A stretch of 64,000 nucleotides of DNA from Zeugodacus cucurbitae. Taxonomy: Eukaryota; Arthropoda; Insecta; Diptera; Tephritidae. Location of the stretch: the NCBI RefSeq assembly GCF_028554725.1, contig NC_071670.1:73631001-73695000 (forward strand), given 5' to 3'. The position numbers were made by a program, and so were the translations under genes. Positions 1 to 11,578 of this stretch are shown in pieces. The notes under the pieces are model-generated. The model saw nothing but the letters and a program-made list of their open reading frames with translations, was not told where the DNA came from and did not search any database. Positions within the stretch are counted from its first letter, which is position 1; every line of letters begins with the position of its first letter.

Positions 1-1711
1 CAAGAAGAAATTCTTGTATATATAATAAACAAAACGTAAAATACGCATTATTATTACAGTAGACAAACAAAATGTAATAAAGATGAATGTGTCAAAATGT
101 ATAGCCAAAGAAAGTTGCCACAGTGAACAAGAAGAATATTTATTCAAGTTTGACAGCTGAAAATTATAAGAATTTTATTATGCTATGTTGTACTTACTTT
201 TATGTAATTTCGCTTTGAAATTACTATTTGATAAGTTCTATGAACTACCATAGCTTAATATTGCCGCAATTTAAATCTTTGAAACGAACCACCCAAATTA
301 ATTAAATAAAAAATTTCTGTGATCAATAGTTTGCTTTGCCCTTAAGTTGCCACATGGTTGACATCAAGAGTACGTTACTGAATATTGCCAGCGTTGATGG
401 CAATAAATATGATTTGTGGAGATGCGATGTAAGGAAATAATTAGTTTAGACATAATATAAAAAATTCAAACGAAATCAGTGAAAACAGTATCTCTTAAAA
501 AATAAGTGAAATGAAGCTACCCTTTCTCAAGAAAATAATAACCCCTGACCTCTCTATTAACTTAAGCAATTAAAAAAGTAAATGTGAAAATGTGTCAACG
601 TCGAGTATTATATTAACGGTTTTTTTTTCAAATAATCTTACTTTATTGACGTTTAGGGAAAGTGGAAGAAAACGGGGAATGGTCAATGTATATATTTTCT
701 AGAGTTCAATACGGCTTAATGTGTTTTCCTTCCAGACATCTGCACATAAGGTTTTGATACTTGGGTTGTTTTTTGGTCAATATGTTAGTTACCCTATCGG
801 ATGAAGTGAGCATATTTACTTCCAAATTATAGGGTTAGATGTCAAAATTAAATTAGTCGACACCATCTCTAGTAATCATATACCAAATATGATCAGCTTT
901 ATATAGTAGAAACCCTGTTTAGCATAAAAGACTTATCGGTCCCCTAGGATATCACCTAGTCCCCCGGAACCTAGTCCATTTGAACTTATTTTGTATACAA
1001 TTTATGAAATATTATTTAGAATTATCAAATCGGCTTTATTTACATAAATACTGATGTCGTTACATAAACATTAAATATATTTAAATTATATACAGTGATA
1101 GGCATTTTAAGAGCACACATAGTTATATTTACATATATAGTACCTTGTAATTTTATATAATATAAATGCCATGCTAGCACCTACTTGTGTATTAAGAATT
1201 TCGTTATCTCATTGTCCGGATATTGCTGTCAAACGTTTTCTTGTAAAAAAGAGAAAATGTGTGGATACCCAAATTTGTATTGGATTCTTGCTATCCAAAT
1301 TTGTATTGGATTCTATCTTTATTCGATTTATGCTAGTATTCAAGTTTTTGCGAAGCAAATGCCGTGATCATAATTTCTCAGGAACATTTCTTGTACGATA
1401 TACATATATGTATATGTATGTATGTAGGTGAATAAATAACATTAAGAAATTAACTTGCCTAACTTAATGATAGAGCATTAAGCATTATTTATGTATGTGC
1501 GATGATCCTCTCTCCTCGGTTCTTGCTTTCCATAAAACTATCCTTGTATAAAACATGTGACAGAGTCTAAAATTTAATTCAGATGAATTGATAGTATTAG
1601 CTCGGATTAGCTATCATTAAATGTAGATGTAATATATGTAAAACAATTATGAATATTTGAAAACTTCTAAAATATAGAGATATACTCTAGATGTATATAA
1701 TAGATATTATT
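1..1711. other. AT-rich flank, probable 3' UTR of the leftward gene
   Basis: No convincing coding sequence is seen. The short open frames near 1171-1431 lie in low-complexity AT-rich DNA that ends in TATG microsatellite. The part nearest the gene (about 1035-1711) is probably its 3' UTR. Confidence 0.5.
1035..1040 (-). terminator. candidate poly(A) signal for the 1712-5548 gene
   Basis: TTTATT on the + strand reads AATAAA on the minus strand, about 670 bases beyond the stop codon. It is the first exact hexamer I noticed downstream; other variants exist, so the real cleavage site is uncertain. Confidence 0.3.
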
Positions 1712-4700
1712 TCAAGAAAATAGTCGAGATAGTTTATTTTTGAGATTTCTTATTAAATGACTTCCTCTGAACTCACCGCTGTTCCCCGTATTCTCTAAGA
1801 TACGTCGAACCTCGCCAGCTTCGGAGCCACTCTCCCAATCGTAGGAATGTTGTTGGTTCAAATCTTCCAACTTCCTCGGTGTTGGTTTAGCCTGGGACTG
1901 TCGATTGTTTGGTGTTCCATTTTCCATTGCCGTTGGCTGTTGTATTTGGAGGTTAGTAGCATTCGGAATGGTTTTTAGATTATTTCTATGCGGAAGCTCC
2001 ATTCTAGCTGTGGACGGAGGTTGTAGTTGCTTTAGCATATAACACGGACTACCAATGTTCACTGGATGTAGTCCTGAATGCTGCTGCAACCGCTGATTGT
2101 GTGGCGTCCAATATATTTGACTCGTCTGTTGACTTGATTGATCAAGTATCAATGGAGTACTTCGCCCATTGTACAACCTTTGTTGTAAATGTTGATTCGA
2201 AAGAGGTTCCCGAACACTTATGTAGCCATAAGCGCCCGGAACGGGTTGCAAATTGTATGGCCGAACGTAATGTGGTTGGGCGTAGATATCATTCTGCCCG
2301 GGATAATAGCCGATTATTTGTTTCGCTGGTACGATTTTATCACCTTCGACGAGCATGTATTGCGGAGTCGTTAAATTTCCATGCTCTACATATATTGCTG
2401 GAGTTTCAAGATCTCGTCGTATCAGGTTAATTTTTTGCGGACTGTCGTAAATTTCCGAATTGTTCGATAGTAAACTACTCCTCTTCACAACATGCGCATA
2501 GATTGGTGATACTGTATTCGGATTCATGTCCGCGCTTATCATTTGCGCCGTATTTATGGGTATGAATTGTTGCGGCAAGCTCTGCATACGTTGAGGGACT
2601 TGCGGAGCCGCATACATTCGGGAAGCAGGTCGCTGGTTCGTTTCCACGGACGCATAAGATACTGGAGATAAATCCGATGAACCAGCTTGTTTATGGTGAA
2701 TTACCCTTGTTTGGTGTTGTTGAATAGTAGGAGTTTTATTTAGGGATTTCCTACAAAAATCCTTAACCTTTTGTAATATCTCGTCTCTGGTTAGTATACC
2801 ACCGATGCGACGCTGTTCTGGATTACATACCGATTCGGTTATTTTGCTATCTTTTCGTCGTAGAACAACTGGCGTGCCCATGTCGATTTCGTAGCCCTTC
2901 CTGTTAATATTACCGTTCCTACAACCATAGGTCATATTGTCCAGGACGCTTTGACTACGAGGGGTAGTTTCCGAAACATCTTCCTTAATATCAGTAACTA
3001 ACTGAATGGTTACAGGGAACGCTGTTGGCATTAGTGCTCTGCCGTCAATAATCTTAGCTTGGCGATTTTTAGTCAAGCCTGCGAAGGTGTTCCGTTGTGG
3101 AGATCCGCGAATAAAATTTGGTTCCAATGTTATCGGCTGTGTGGATATATTAGTAGGTTGCGTAATCAATATTTTTTGTGGCTGGAGATGTTCGTATATA
3201 TTTTCTGTATCTTGCTGCCGCTTCTGTTCTTGTAACATCTTCAGGTATAGCTCATTGTCCATACGATCTTTCAATGCTTTCAGTCGCTCCCACTCTTGTT
3301 GGTCGACGTAAACTTTATTTGTCGGGTTTATGCTGTGAGTAAAAGCGCGGTTGTCGATATCATTACTAGCATTGCGGATTGGAGTGGAAGTTGATTTGGG
3401 TCCATTTATTGTAGAAAATTGTTCTCCTATGTTTTCCTTAGAGGTGAAGGGCGTTGAAACCTTAGAAGCCTCGTTGTCACTTTTCGATTTATTCTGAAGC
3501 TCACGTAATAGTCTCTTCTTCAATATTTCATTACGATCCATTGAACTGGAACGGTTAAACATTTGCTTGCGATTCAAGGTTTGATTCGATCGTTTTGGTA
3601 TAAGACTTTGGCGCTCAACCCCTCGCTTTAACGTACCATTTGACACATTCTCAAGGCCTTCCCTTCCCGTCGTCATATTCGTTGTATTACTTATAGCCTG
3701 AAGTCGTTGTGCCTTTGGTTTTAATATGATGTTATTTTGTGGTGGTTTGTTTGGTGTGGAGGTCCCCAGTCTCTCTCTGGAATTTGTGCGTCTCGCAGGT
3801 TTTATGAATGAAGCATGTGCATCTCCTTCTGCATTTTTTAAGACAGTAGATAGTGGATTGGATAAGTTCTCCCCACTTGCAAAACTCCTGCGGGAATGTT
3901 GCTGTTGATGTTTTAGGTACTCCGTTTCGGTGGGACTTAACAGATTATTACTTGCATGCGGGCGTCCGTGGAAACTTTGTCTCTCTAAAACCACTCGTTT
4001 AAGTGAAGACTGCGGGCTATCAATATTCTCTTTGAAATTCGTATTGTAATTGTTTAGTGATTTGGGAGTAGGAACGTTGTCTTTGGGTGTTGTTTTACGT
4101 CTAGCAGCAAAAATACTATTTGAAAGTAGACGTTGAAATACTGAGGGCTTTTTACAATTGCGCCCAGAGTCCGTAGTATCGACTGAGATCTGTACGCTCT
4201 CCGGACTTTTAAAAGTGATACGAGCATCAGATTTAGTTATGTGTCTGTCATTTGCATATACAGATTGTGCGCCATTCGGAATTTTTTTGGGTATCAAAGT
4301 AAGGCCTTTCTTCTCTAGGTAATCATGGAACTCTTTAGATTTTATTGTGTTGGTAAATGTACCTTCGGTGGCCTCTTTAAATGTACCTTTGTCATCCATA
4401 TTTTCAATGTTGCCGTTTTTGGGCTGTTCCGATGCTATGTTTACTTTCTTTATATTAACTAAGTTCGGGGTCACCTCGTCACTCGATTCACTTTTTGTTA
4501 AGGGACAATCTATTTCATCCAAATCATCATCCGAACTTATTTGCAGCTTTTTCACTCTGTCGTCGAATTTTTTTGCATTCTTAGTAACTTCGGCTGGATT
4601 GAAAAAAATTCCATCCAAGTCGGTACCAACTTTGATCTTGATGTCAGAGAGATCAGGGTAATTTGGTTTTGAACATTTCTTGAAGGGAAGCTTTGAATGT

Positions 4701-5548
4701 GAAAACGATGTTTCTATCGAGGGTTTGTTTTTCAAATCCTTAATACGATCTTTAGTTTGATTTGTTAGACGGAGTTTTTTCAAAGGCTTCTTATCACTAA
4801 CATCACGCGTTTCCTCGCATTTAAGCCGAGCAAGTATGGAAGGGTCGTAAACGAAATATGGATCGGGGTTTTTTACATATGTTTTAACATATTTAGATTG
4901 TTTGAGAACCTCTTCAGTAGTAACGAAGTCGTCAGGCGATGGCAAATTGGCATTAATACCCGAACTTGACTTTCGATTATTAGTTTCGTTTTTAATTCGT
5001 TCTTTTTCCTTTTCCTTTTCGCGTTCCCTTTCTCGTAATTGTTGTGTAACCGTTTTCCGGACACTCAATGTCGATCGTTTGGCTGGAACAGGCGGTGGTA
5101 CTTTCTTCTTCTTCGCTGAGTTGCCCCACGTGGGATAATGCTGTTTAAATGGATTTTTTTGGTCTACAATTGGTTCACCCTCTATAAATTTGCGCACCTT
5201 CTCATCTTGTGGATCAAAAGAGACCGATTTCTTCAGCTTAGTGCTCGACTTATCAGAGACCGATATGGATGGAATCGACTCATCTTGTGAGATATCACAG
5301 TTATCATATGAAGACTCGCACTCGTCATTGTCGTTTGTGTAATGTTTTTTCGTTTCGGTATTGTCGGTTAAGTTAACAATATTTTGTGTGGGAGTAACAC
5401 CTTCAGCTACGTTGTTGTCTGCACTAGAACTTTTGCAGGCGTTACTACTAGAGTTTCGATTGGGATTAATGTTACTATCTTCTCTGAAGTTTTCTATTAC
5501 GGTGCAAAGTGATTCGGTACTGGCATCATTTCTAGCAATTTCTGACAT
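1712..5548 (-). CDS. large disordered protein, 1278 aa, function unknown
   Basis: The frame is open for over 3.8 kb without an intron, so it is almost certainly coding. The frame also extends upstream to a GTG at 5575, but the first ATG is at 5548-5546 in the good fly context AAAAATG, so I start there; the stop TGA is at 1712-1714. I do not recognise the family. The product is rich in Ser, Asn, Gln and Lys and looks mostly disordered. Visible elements (numbered from the ATG) are an acidic Ser-rich N-terminus; KSVSF near 109-113 followed by an acidic stretch, which fits the PP1-docking RVxF pattern; a PPPVPAKR proline motif near 150-158 that could bind SH3 domains; a short Arg/Glu/Lys helix near 172-186; a charged probable coiled coil near 750-790 (EWERLKALKDRMDNELYLK); a conserved-looking helix near 916-936; and a basic amphipathic C-terminus ending KNKLSRLFS. 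A scaffold or cytoskeletal adaptor role would be a guess. A 5' UTR exon upstream is possible. Confidence 0.85.
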   Translation of the reverse strand: MSEIARNDASTESLCTVIENFREDSNINPNRNSSSNACKSSSADNNVAEGVTPTQNIVNLTDNTETKKHYTNDNDECESSYDNCDISQDESIPSISVSDKSSTKLKKSVSFDPQDEKVRKFIEGEPIVDQKNPFKQHYPTWGNSAKKKKVPPPVPAKRSTLSVRKTVTQQLREREREKEKEKERIKNETNNRKSSSGINANLPSPDDFVTTEEVLKQSKYVKTYVKNPDPYFVYDPSILARLKCEETRDVSDKKPLKKLRLTNQTKDRIKDLKNKPSIETSFSHSKLPFKKCSKPNYPDLSDIKIKVGTDLDGIFFNPAEVTKNAKKFDDRVKKLQISSDDDLDEIDCPLTKSESSDEVTPNLVNIKKVNIASEQPKNGNIENMDDKGTFKEATEGTFTNTIKSKEFHDYLEKKGLTLIPKKIPNGAQSVYANDRHITKSDARITFKSPESVQISVDTTDSGRNCKKPSVFQRLLSNSIFAARRKTTPKDNVPTPKSLNNYNTNFKENIDSPQSSLKRVVLERQSFHGRPHASNNLLSPTETEYLKHQQQHSRRSFASGENLSNPLSTVLKNAEGDAHASFIKPARRTNSRERLGTSTPNKPPQNNIILKPKAQRLQAISNTTNMTTGREGLENVSNGTLKRGVERQSLIPKRSNQTLNRKQMFNRSSSMDRNEILKKRLLRELQNKSKSDNEASKVSTPFTSKENIGEQFSTINGPKSTSTPIRNASNDIDNRAFTHSINPTNKVYVDQQEWERLKALKDRMDNELYLKMLQEQKRQQDTENIYEHLQPQKILITQPTNISTQPITLEPNFIRGSPQRNTFAGLTKNRQAKIIDGRALMPTAFPVTIQLVTDIKEDVSETTPRSQSVLDNMTYGCRNGNINRKGYEIDMGTPVVLRRKDSKITESVCNPEQRRIGGILTRDEILQKVKDFCRKSLNKTPTIQQHQTRVIHHKQAGSSDLSPVSYASVETNQRPASRMYAAPQVPQRMQSLPQQFIPINTAQMISADMNPNTVSPIYAHVVKRSSLLSNNSEIYDSPQKINLIRRDLETPAIYVEHGNLTTPQYMLVEGDKIVPAKQIIGYYPGQNDIYAQPHYVRPYNLQPVPGAYGYISVREPLSNQHLQQRLYNGRSTPLILDQSSQQTSQIYWTPHNQRLQQHSGLHPVNIGSPCYMLKQLQPPSTARMELPHRNNLKTIPNATNLQIQQPTAMENGTPNNRQSQAKPTPRKLEDLNQQHSYDWESGSEAGEVRRILENTGNSGEFRGSHLIRNLKNKLSRLFS

Positions 5549-8500
5549 TTTTCCAAAGGGAATCTCCAAAATCACTTAGATTTTCAAAGGTTAAGGAGCT
5601 TAATTTAGAGGATAGTGGAAAACGGTTCGCGTCTTTTTTATTATTACGCGGCATTGAAGTTTCTTTACTAGGTCAACATTTGCAGCCGGTTTTATTATAA
5701 TGAATCTGCAGATGATAAAATTTGTTTAAATTTTTTAGCAAAATTGTATTAAAGTCAAATTCATATAGATATACCTTTTTATTTTGTTCCGTTTTAGTTA
5801 CTTATGCTTAAATTCCGGCTTCCTTGTTTAGCACGATACTACAATTATGATGTGAGTATGCGTGTGTTAATATGGACTAGAAAGAAAACGTACGTGAGTT
5901 TGTGGAGTAAGTTCGGTTTAACAGTTTGGTAATTAGTTGTATCATAATTTTTTTTTAATTTATGAGATTCGCTGTGGTAGAGTAGTGGATGGAGGTGCTT
6001 CCCATCTTATTTAGAGTTTTATATTTTTCAAAACCTATTCTTAATTGCGACCATAATTGACTTAGGAATAGGATAGATAAAGTCCTTCTGTTTGGACGGA
6101 AAGGAAAGACACAACAGTCAGTTTGGAAATATATTATTTTGTATACTTTTATATGAAAAAGAGTAAATAATATGTTTTCTTCATATTCAACTACTATTAT
6201 ATAATATTCTCTTATTTTTTCGATGTATTTTTCAACTTTTTCGAAACATTTCTTGTGACTATAGTAGTCTTACCGACACAGAGGGCGTACTTTGTACGAT
6301 CTCTTGCTTTGAGTAAATCATGAACTGTCTTAGTTGCGGTTTCATAAATTGTACATTCGAGGTCAGATGCCTTGTGGATACTTAAGGAAATGTAAAAGAA
6401 ATGAATTAGTGTGCCTGGTTGAATTTGAGGTTTTTGTGGTCTGATACACTCCAGTCAAACTCGACTAGTATGTAAAGATTGTCGAATTAAAAACACACAA
6501 ACCGTGTTTACGATCGTAGAAAGTGGGAAAGCCGCAACGCAAACCAAAGAGATTCGACATCGATTGAAAGCCAACAGACAACTGAGTGAAAGGTCGTAAT
6601 TTTTAGGTACACATATATATGTATGTTTCCATGCTCCGATGCATCCAGGTTTTTAGGTTTGTAAAGTTACATATATGTACATATGTATGTATGTATAACA
6701 CAAATGATTAACTTTGTTTGTATGGACGTGCTATGGACGAGGTAATTTTAATAGTAAATAGTTGCAAAAAAACATTTTCGAAAATTAGACACGGCATTAA
6801 CTGTTTGTACATTTGCTGCATTCTCTCTCAATGGCACACAAACAGTGTTGCAGTGATTTTGTCCTCGAAATGATCAATAGTACGGATACTCTCCGACGTT
6901 GAATGACGGTTGATACGACATATGTACATATCTTATGAGAGCATCTTATTTGTACATGAAAACGATATGGATAAAGTGATCTGGTAGAGGATAGATATGA
7001 GACGTTTTGATAATTGCCATACTATCGTCTCAACCTTTAGCTTCCTCATTCGTTTGCTTTTTTAACTCAAGGATTCTCTCATACGTTTTCGAACCCATTT
7101 AGTTCGAGTTCGAGAGCTTTTCCATTGGCTGCTGATAAAATACCACTACTAGGGAAAATATGTGTAAATTATTGTCTGAAAACTGTAATAGAACCCAGAT
7201 TCCGTGTATGAGTAGTATGAGTGGTTCTTATATTTCTTTAATTTTTGAAATATCCTTTACTTTGTGCCTAACTTTTACTGTTGGTTGAAGACCAATATGT
7301 ACATATGTACGTAATACGTATTAATATATGTACGTTTAACGTCAAGGCGACATATGGACGAAATGTGCTTGTTACACGTATATTCTGATATGACCGATGA
7401 AAAGGTAAGGGATATTTACATTGAATTTACATGAATGTCCATATGCACTCATTTACTCCAGGAAACATGTGTTTTCGAGCGGTTGGAGTTTGCAAACAAT
7501 AATTCTGTTGAGTAATTATAAAAACCCTTTAATATTCTTATAAATTAAGAATTCTTTTGCAAATAACTGTACATGTTGTATTCAACCAAACCTAAATAGT
7601 AGAACAATGTGGGGAATTTCTATTGAAACAGCGGCCTGACATAAATTACTCGTATGCTATTGCATAAACGATGAATCCAAAAGCAATAAAAGGTAAATTG
7701 CTACGGGGTTGGAGCCCCCATTGGAATGTAAATATTTTAAGGGTAAATGCCAGATTGGGTGAAGGGTATATTTTGGTTATTTGTCAGTGGCGGCAAAGAA
7801 ATTGTTTTGTTGTGTATGCATTGTGAAGGGGGACCTCGTGTGGAATTGTGGCAATAATGCAGTTTAAGGAAATAAGGGAGGCCTTTATCTGGGCAGAAAC
7901 AATATTCAGACTCTCTCATACGGTTCAGAAAAGCAAGGTGTATTCGATATTTTCTGATAATGTTGCAGTTCACTTATTCGTCAGGAAAACATATGCATAT
8001 CCTGGAAATCCTTATCATCCAACTCGAGCTTCTAAAGCAAAGGAACTAGGAAAAATCATCAATTATCATGAATACAAATTAATACAATATACAAATTAAA
8101 TTCTGTCCCTGTTGTTGAAAAGGAACTATCGAATGCGAACTATCCTGTACATAGAAATAGAAGACCAATTTTGATTTCAAATTTTTAATAAGTGTACATT
8201 TTAAATTCATATTGAGTACGGGGGCATCCGTTGTTATTGGATCAGAAGCGACAAGATTAAGAAAGACGCGCTTCTATTATTAAGCGCCACGACAGCTCAT
8301 AATGTGGCATTGACTTGCCGCTCTTACTTCCTCCACACATTAATAGAATTGTGCCGTTTACTTCTTTGTAGTTTTGGAGTAGACAACAACACATTTTTCA
8401 GATTTCTTCGCCGAAGTGTGGCTTGTCTAATAAATTACAACGAAAGTGCATACAAACATGGGTATAATCAGTACTCTTGGACTAAGCGTGTCTAAACTGA

Positions 8501-11500
8501 AATGTGTTCATTGCCGAGAGGGTGCCTGTCGGCAATAAAATGACTACGGACAAGAGACAATTCGCTTGAGACAGCAATGCATATACACATGTATTTTATT
8601 ATGGTGCGTAAGCGCCCACTATCGCTTAATGTCCGCGCTGTATGAAACGAAATCGCGTTCTATCAAATATTGGCCAAATGCTCCCACTAGACAACTGAGT
8701 GTTGACAACTCCACAAAAGAACCGGTTCGTTTTTAGTTCTTTTCTCACTGTAAATGTCCCAGTTGATTGTGCATTCGCCAAATGCCAATGGCAAGGGGCA
8801 AAATGAGCAAAGGAACCCTTGTTCCTTTAAAAACCCACTAAAAGAAATAACGATTAAAGGTGCAACAGATGCAGTTCTTGCTATCACTTCCAAATCTAAA
8901 TAGTGCCAAGCACTTGTTGCAACTAGGCGGTGACTTCTGGAACGGTCCAACTAACTATAGGGTGCGGTGTTGCACGTGTGGGCACATCTGTGCCCTCACC
9001 AACTTTCTATTGCTTGCAAGTTTTGGATTAAATGCCTCTGTATAGAATGGGGGAGACAGTTTTTATGTATGTATGGAAGGTACATTGCTGTGCAAATGCG
9101 GTCTGCAACTGCGTTTCGAAAATATTTGAAGGGTGGATTTGACAACACTTTTGTACTTTCCGACTTTTATGTAATTTTTCAGCAAAAACAACGCAGTATA
9201 ACCTAAAATATATTGCTTTGAAAATATCACATTCATAAATACAAATTTAGGAAAACGTGTCTGGATGTCTACAAATAGTCCTTTATTATTGATTAGGAAA
9301 TGGAAAAATATTTGTTCCAGTGTACTCTGGGAAGGTAAATCGCACATTTATTTTTAGCTGGGGTGGCTAAATTGGCCACGCAAAAATGTGACTCTATGCT
9401 ATGTTTTCGTGGCTCTATTTTAAACATAAGCGATGTTTTATTCTCCTAGTTGCTCTACCTATCTAATACCGTTAATGCTACTAATTTCCAGCTAGAATTT
9501 AAAAAAAAACGGAAACTATTGGTTCATACTAGTTGCAAAGCAGATCGGCACAAGTTGATTCCACAGCAGGTTAAGCACAACACATTGCATCATTACAAGC
9601 AATTTAGTTAACGATCGCTATATTACGGTAAAATATTTACAAAAACATAGTTTCTATAATCGTACATATTTATATATTTACATATCTGTATATGTATCAC
9701 ATCGTATGTAAATGTTACATTCATTATGATTGTACAAACATGAAAAAGTACTATAGCTCTGACCTATTAAATCAAAATTTGGAGAGATATTAAAATTAGT
9801 TTTTGTTTTGATCGGTATATACATTATTACAGATCTATACATACATACATATGTGTGTACATATGTATAACAAGTGTGTATATGATAATGCTGGCATGTT
9901 ACGAAGGTTCGTTGGGCAGTGAACTACAAATCTACATATACATATGTATGTATATGTAAGTATAATAATAACATGTAATTTATTATGTAAAAACACCTGA
10001 TTCTCGGCAATATAATCTGTAATATATACATTTATAGAAATATTTATGTACATATATATTTTCAAATTTTAAATACATACATACATATTTACACATGTAA
10101 GTATATATACATATATGTATGTATGTGTACATCTTGAGCTCCCAAAATTGTCTCAGCGAATACTTCAGGCTTGACCTCTAAACTTAGAGATTCAAATTGA
10201 GTTACTATAACCACAAATGTATATTACACTACATGGCACAAACATACATACATTTGGTTGTTTGTACTTGTACAAATACAATAAATAATGGGTTAAGAAG
10301 TGGTCGTAATTTGTGAGGTTTTTACTACACGGCGTCTACTTTAATGTGCTAAAAACAGTTTATGCAGATATTCATATGTATACAGAAGTATTTTCTTTGT
10401 TTTTGTGGAAAAATATGATTTATTCTTCGCGTCGTTTATTTTCTGCATGCTGATCTCTTTACAATGAATACAGAAAATGATACCTCTTATACCTTAGGTA
10501 AGAATGTATCGAATAGTAAAGTCGACTAAAATAGACAACAAATACTTTAAATTCGAAACACTTGATCTTCTTTTCTTCTTCTTTTAAATTCCAAATACTA
10601 ATTCATAGCAACTTTGTAGCAAGTGTTTTGCTATTACGTTTCTAAGTAATAGGTTAATATGACTAAGCTATTTCTCTCAGCTCTGAAGCATACTCTAGTT
10701 TACCACTATATGCTGCTATTGATACGTAATTTCTTTTTGATTCTTTATGTTTTAGGTTTAATTAAAAAAAAAACAATTATTTTATATAGTCTGTGGGGAT
10801 TTAGAAGAAGCGAGATGGAGCAATAAATAAAAAATATATATACAATTAATTAAGTTTTCACACTAAGGTAGTTTTGGCAATGTATGCAGGTTCTACGTTT
10901 CTGTTCCTTACAAATATTTAGGCTTTACAAACTAACGGAAATAAGGGGTGTCTGTACACTAGTCTATACACACACACATATATATAAAAGTAGTAGTATG
11001 ACGTACGCATATCAGCTGATATTGCCATTGCGATGTACATACATATGTATTTTATTTTAATTGCCACTGCAACTCGCGCTTTACACATTTTAAGTATGCC
11101 GGTGTCTACACACGTAGCTCGCAGATATCTGCTGCACTACATGCTCCTCCACATGCAGCTGTACGTTGCAATTGGACTGCAGCGCCGAAAGCTGCTTCTC
11201 CTCTTCTGATGTGTTTTCACTTCCACGAAATTAGTCAGATTTGTTTATTTTGTTTCTGCCTTTTTTCTCGACCGTTGTTGTTTACGTTAACGAAAATAAA
11301 CACCTTTAGCATCAACGTCATTTGGCCATTGTTGTTGCTTAACGGTATACGTAATGTTGCAATGTTGCATTTTTGTTCTGGCCGTTCAAACAATTTAGAA
11401 AACATTAAATTTGTGGAGTGATGAATGACAGAAACCGTACACGCAAATGCACTCGCACATACATACAAATGAGAGTATGTATGGAAATATGGGATGTGAG

Positions 11501-11555
11501 TTAAGTTTTGATTCGTGTGGCCAAACATTTCACCTCATGTTCGTCAAAGGTTTAC

Positions 11556-11578
11556 AATATATATATATATATATATAT
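11556..11578. repeat. (AT)n microsatellite
   Basis: Uninterrupted AT dinucleotides of about 23 bases in AT-rich intergenic DNA. Confidence 0.9.
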
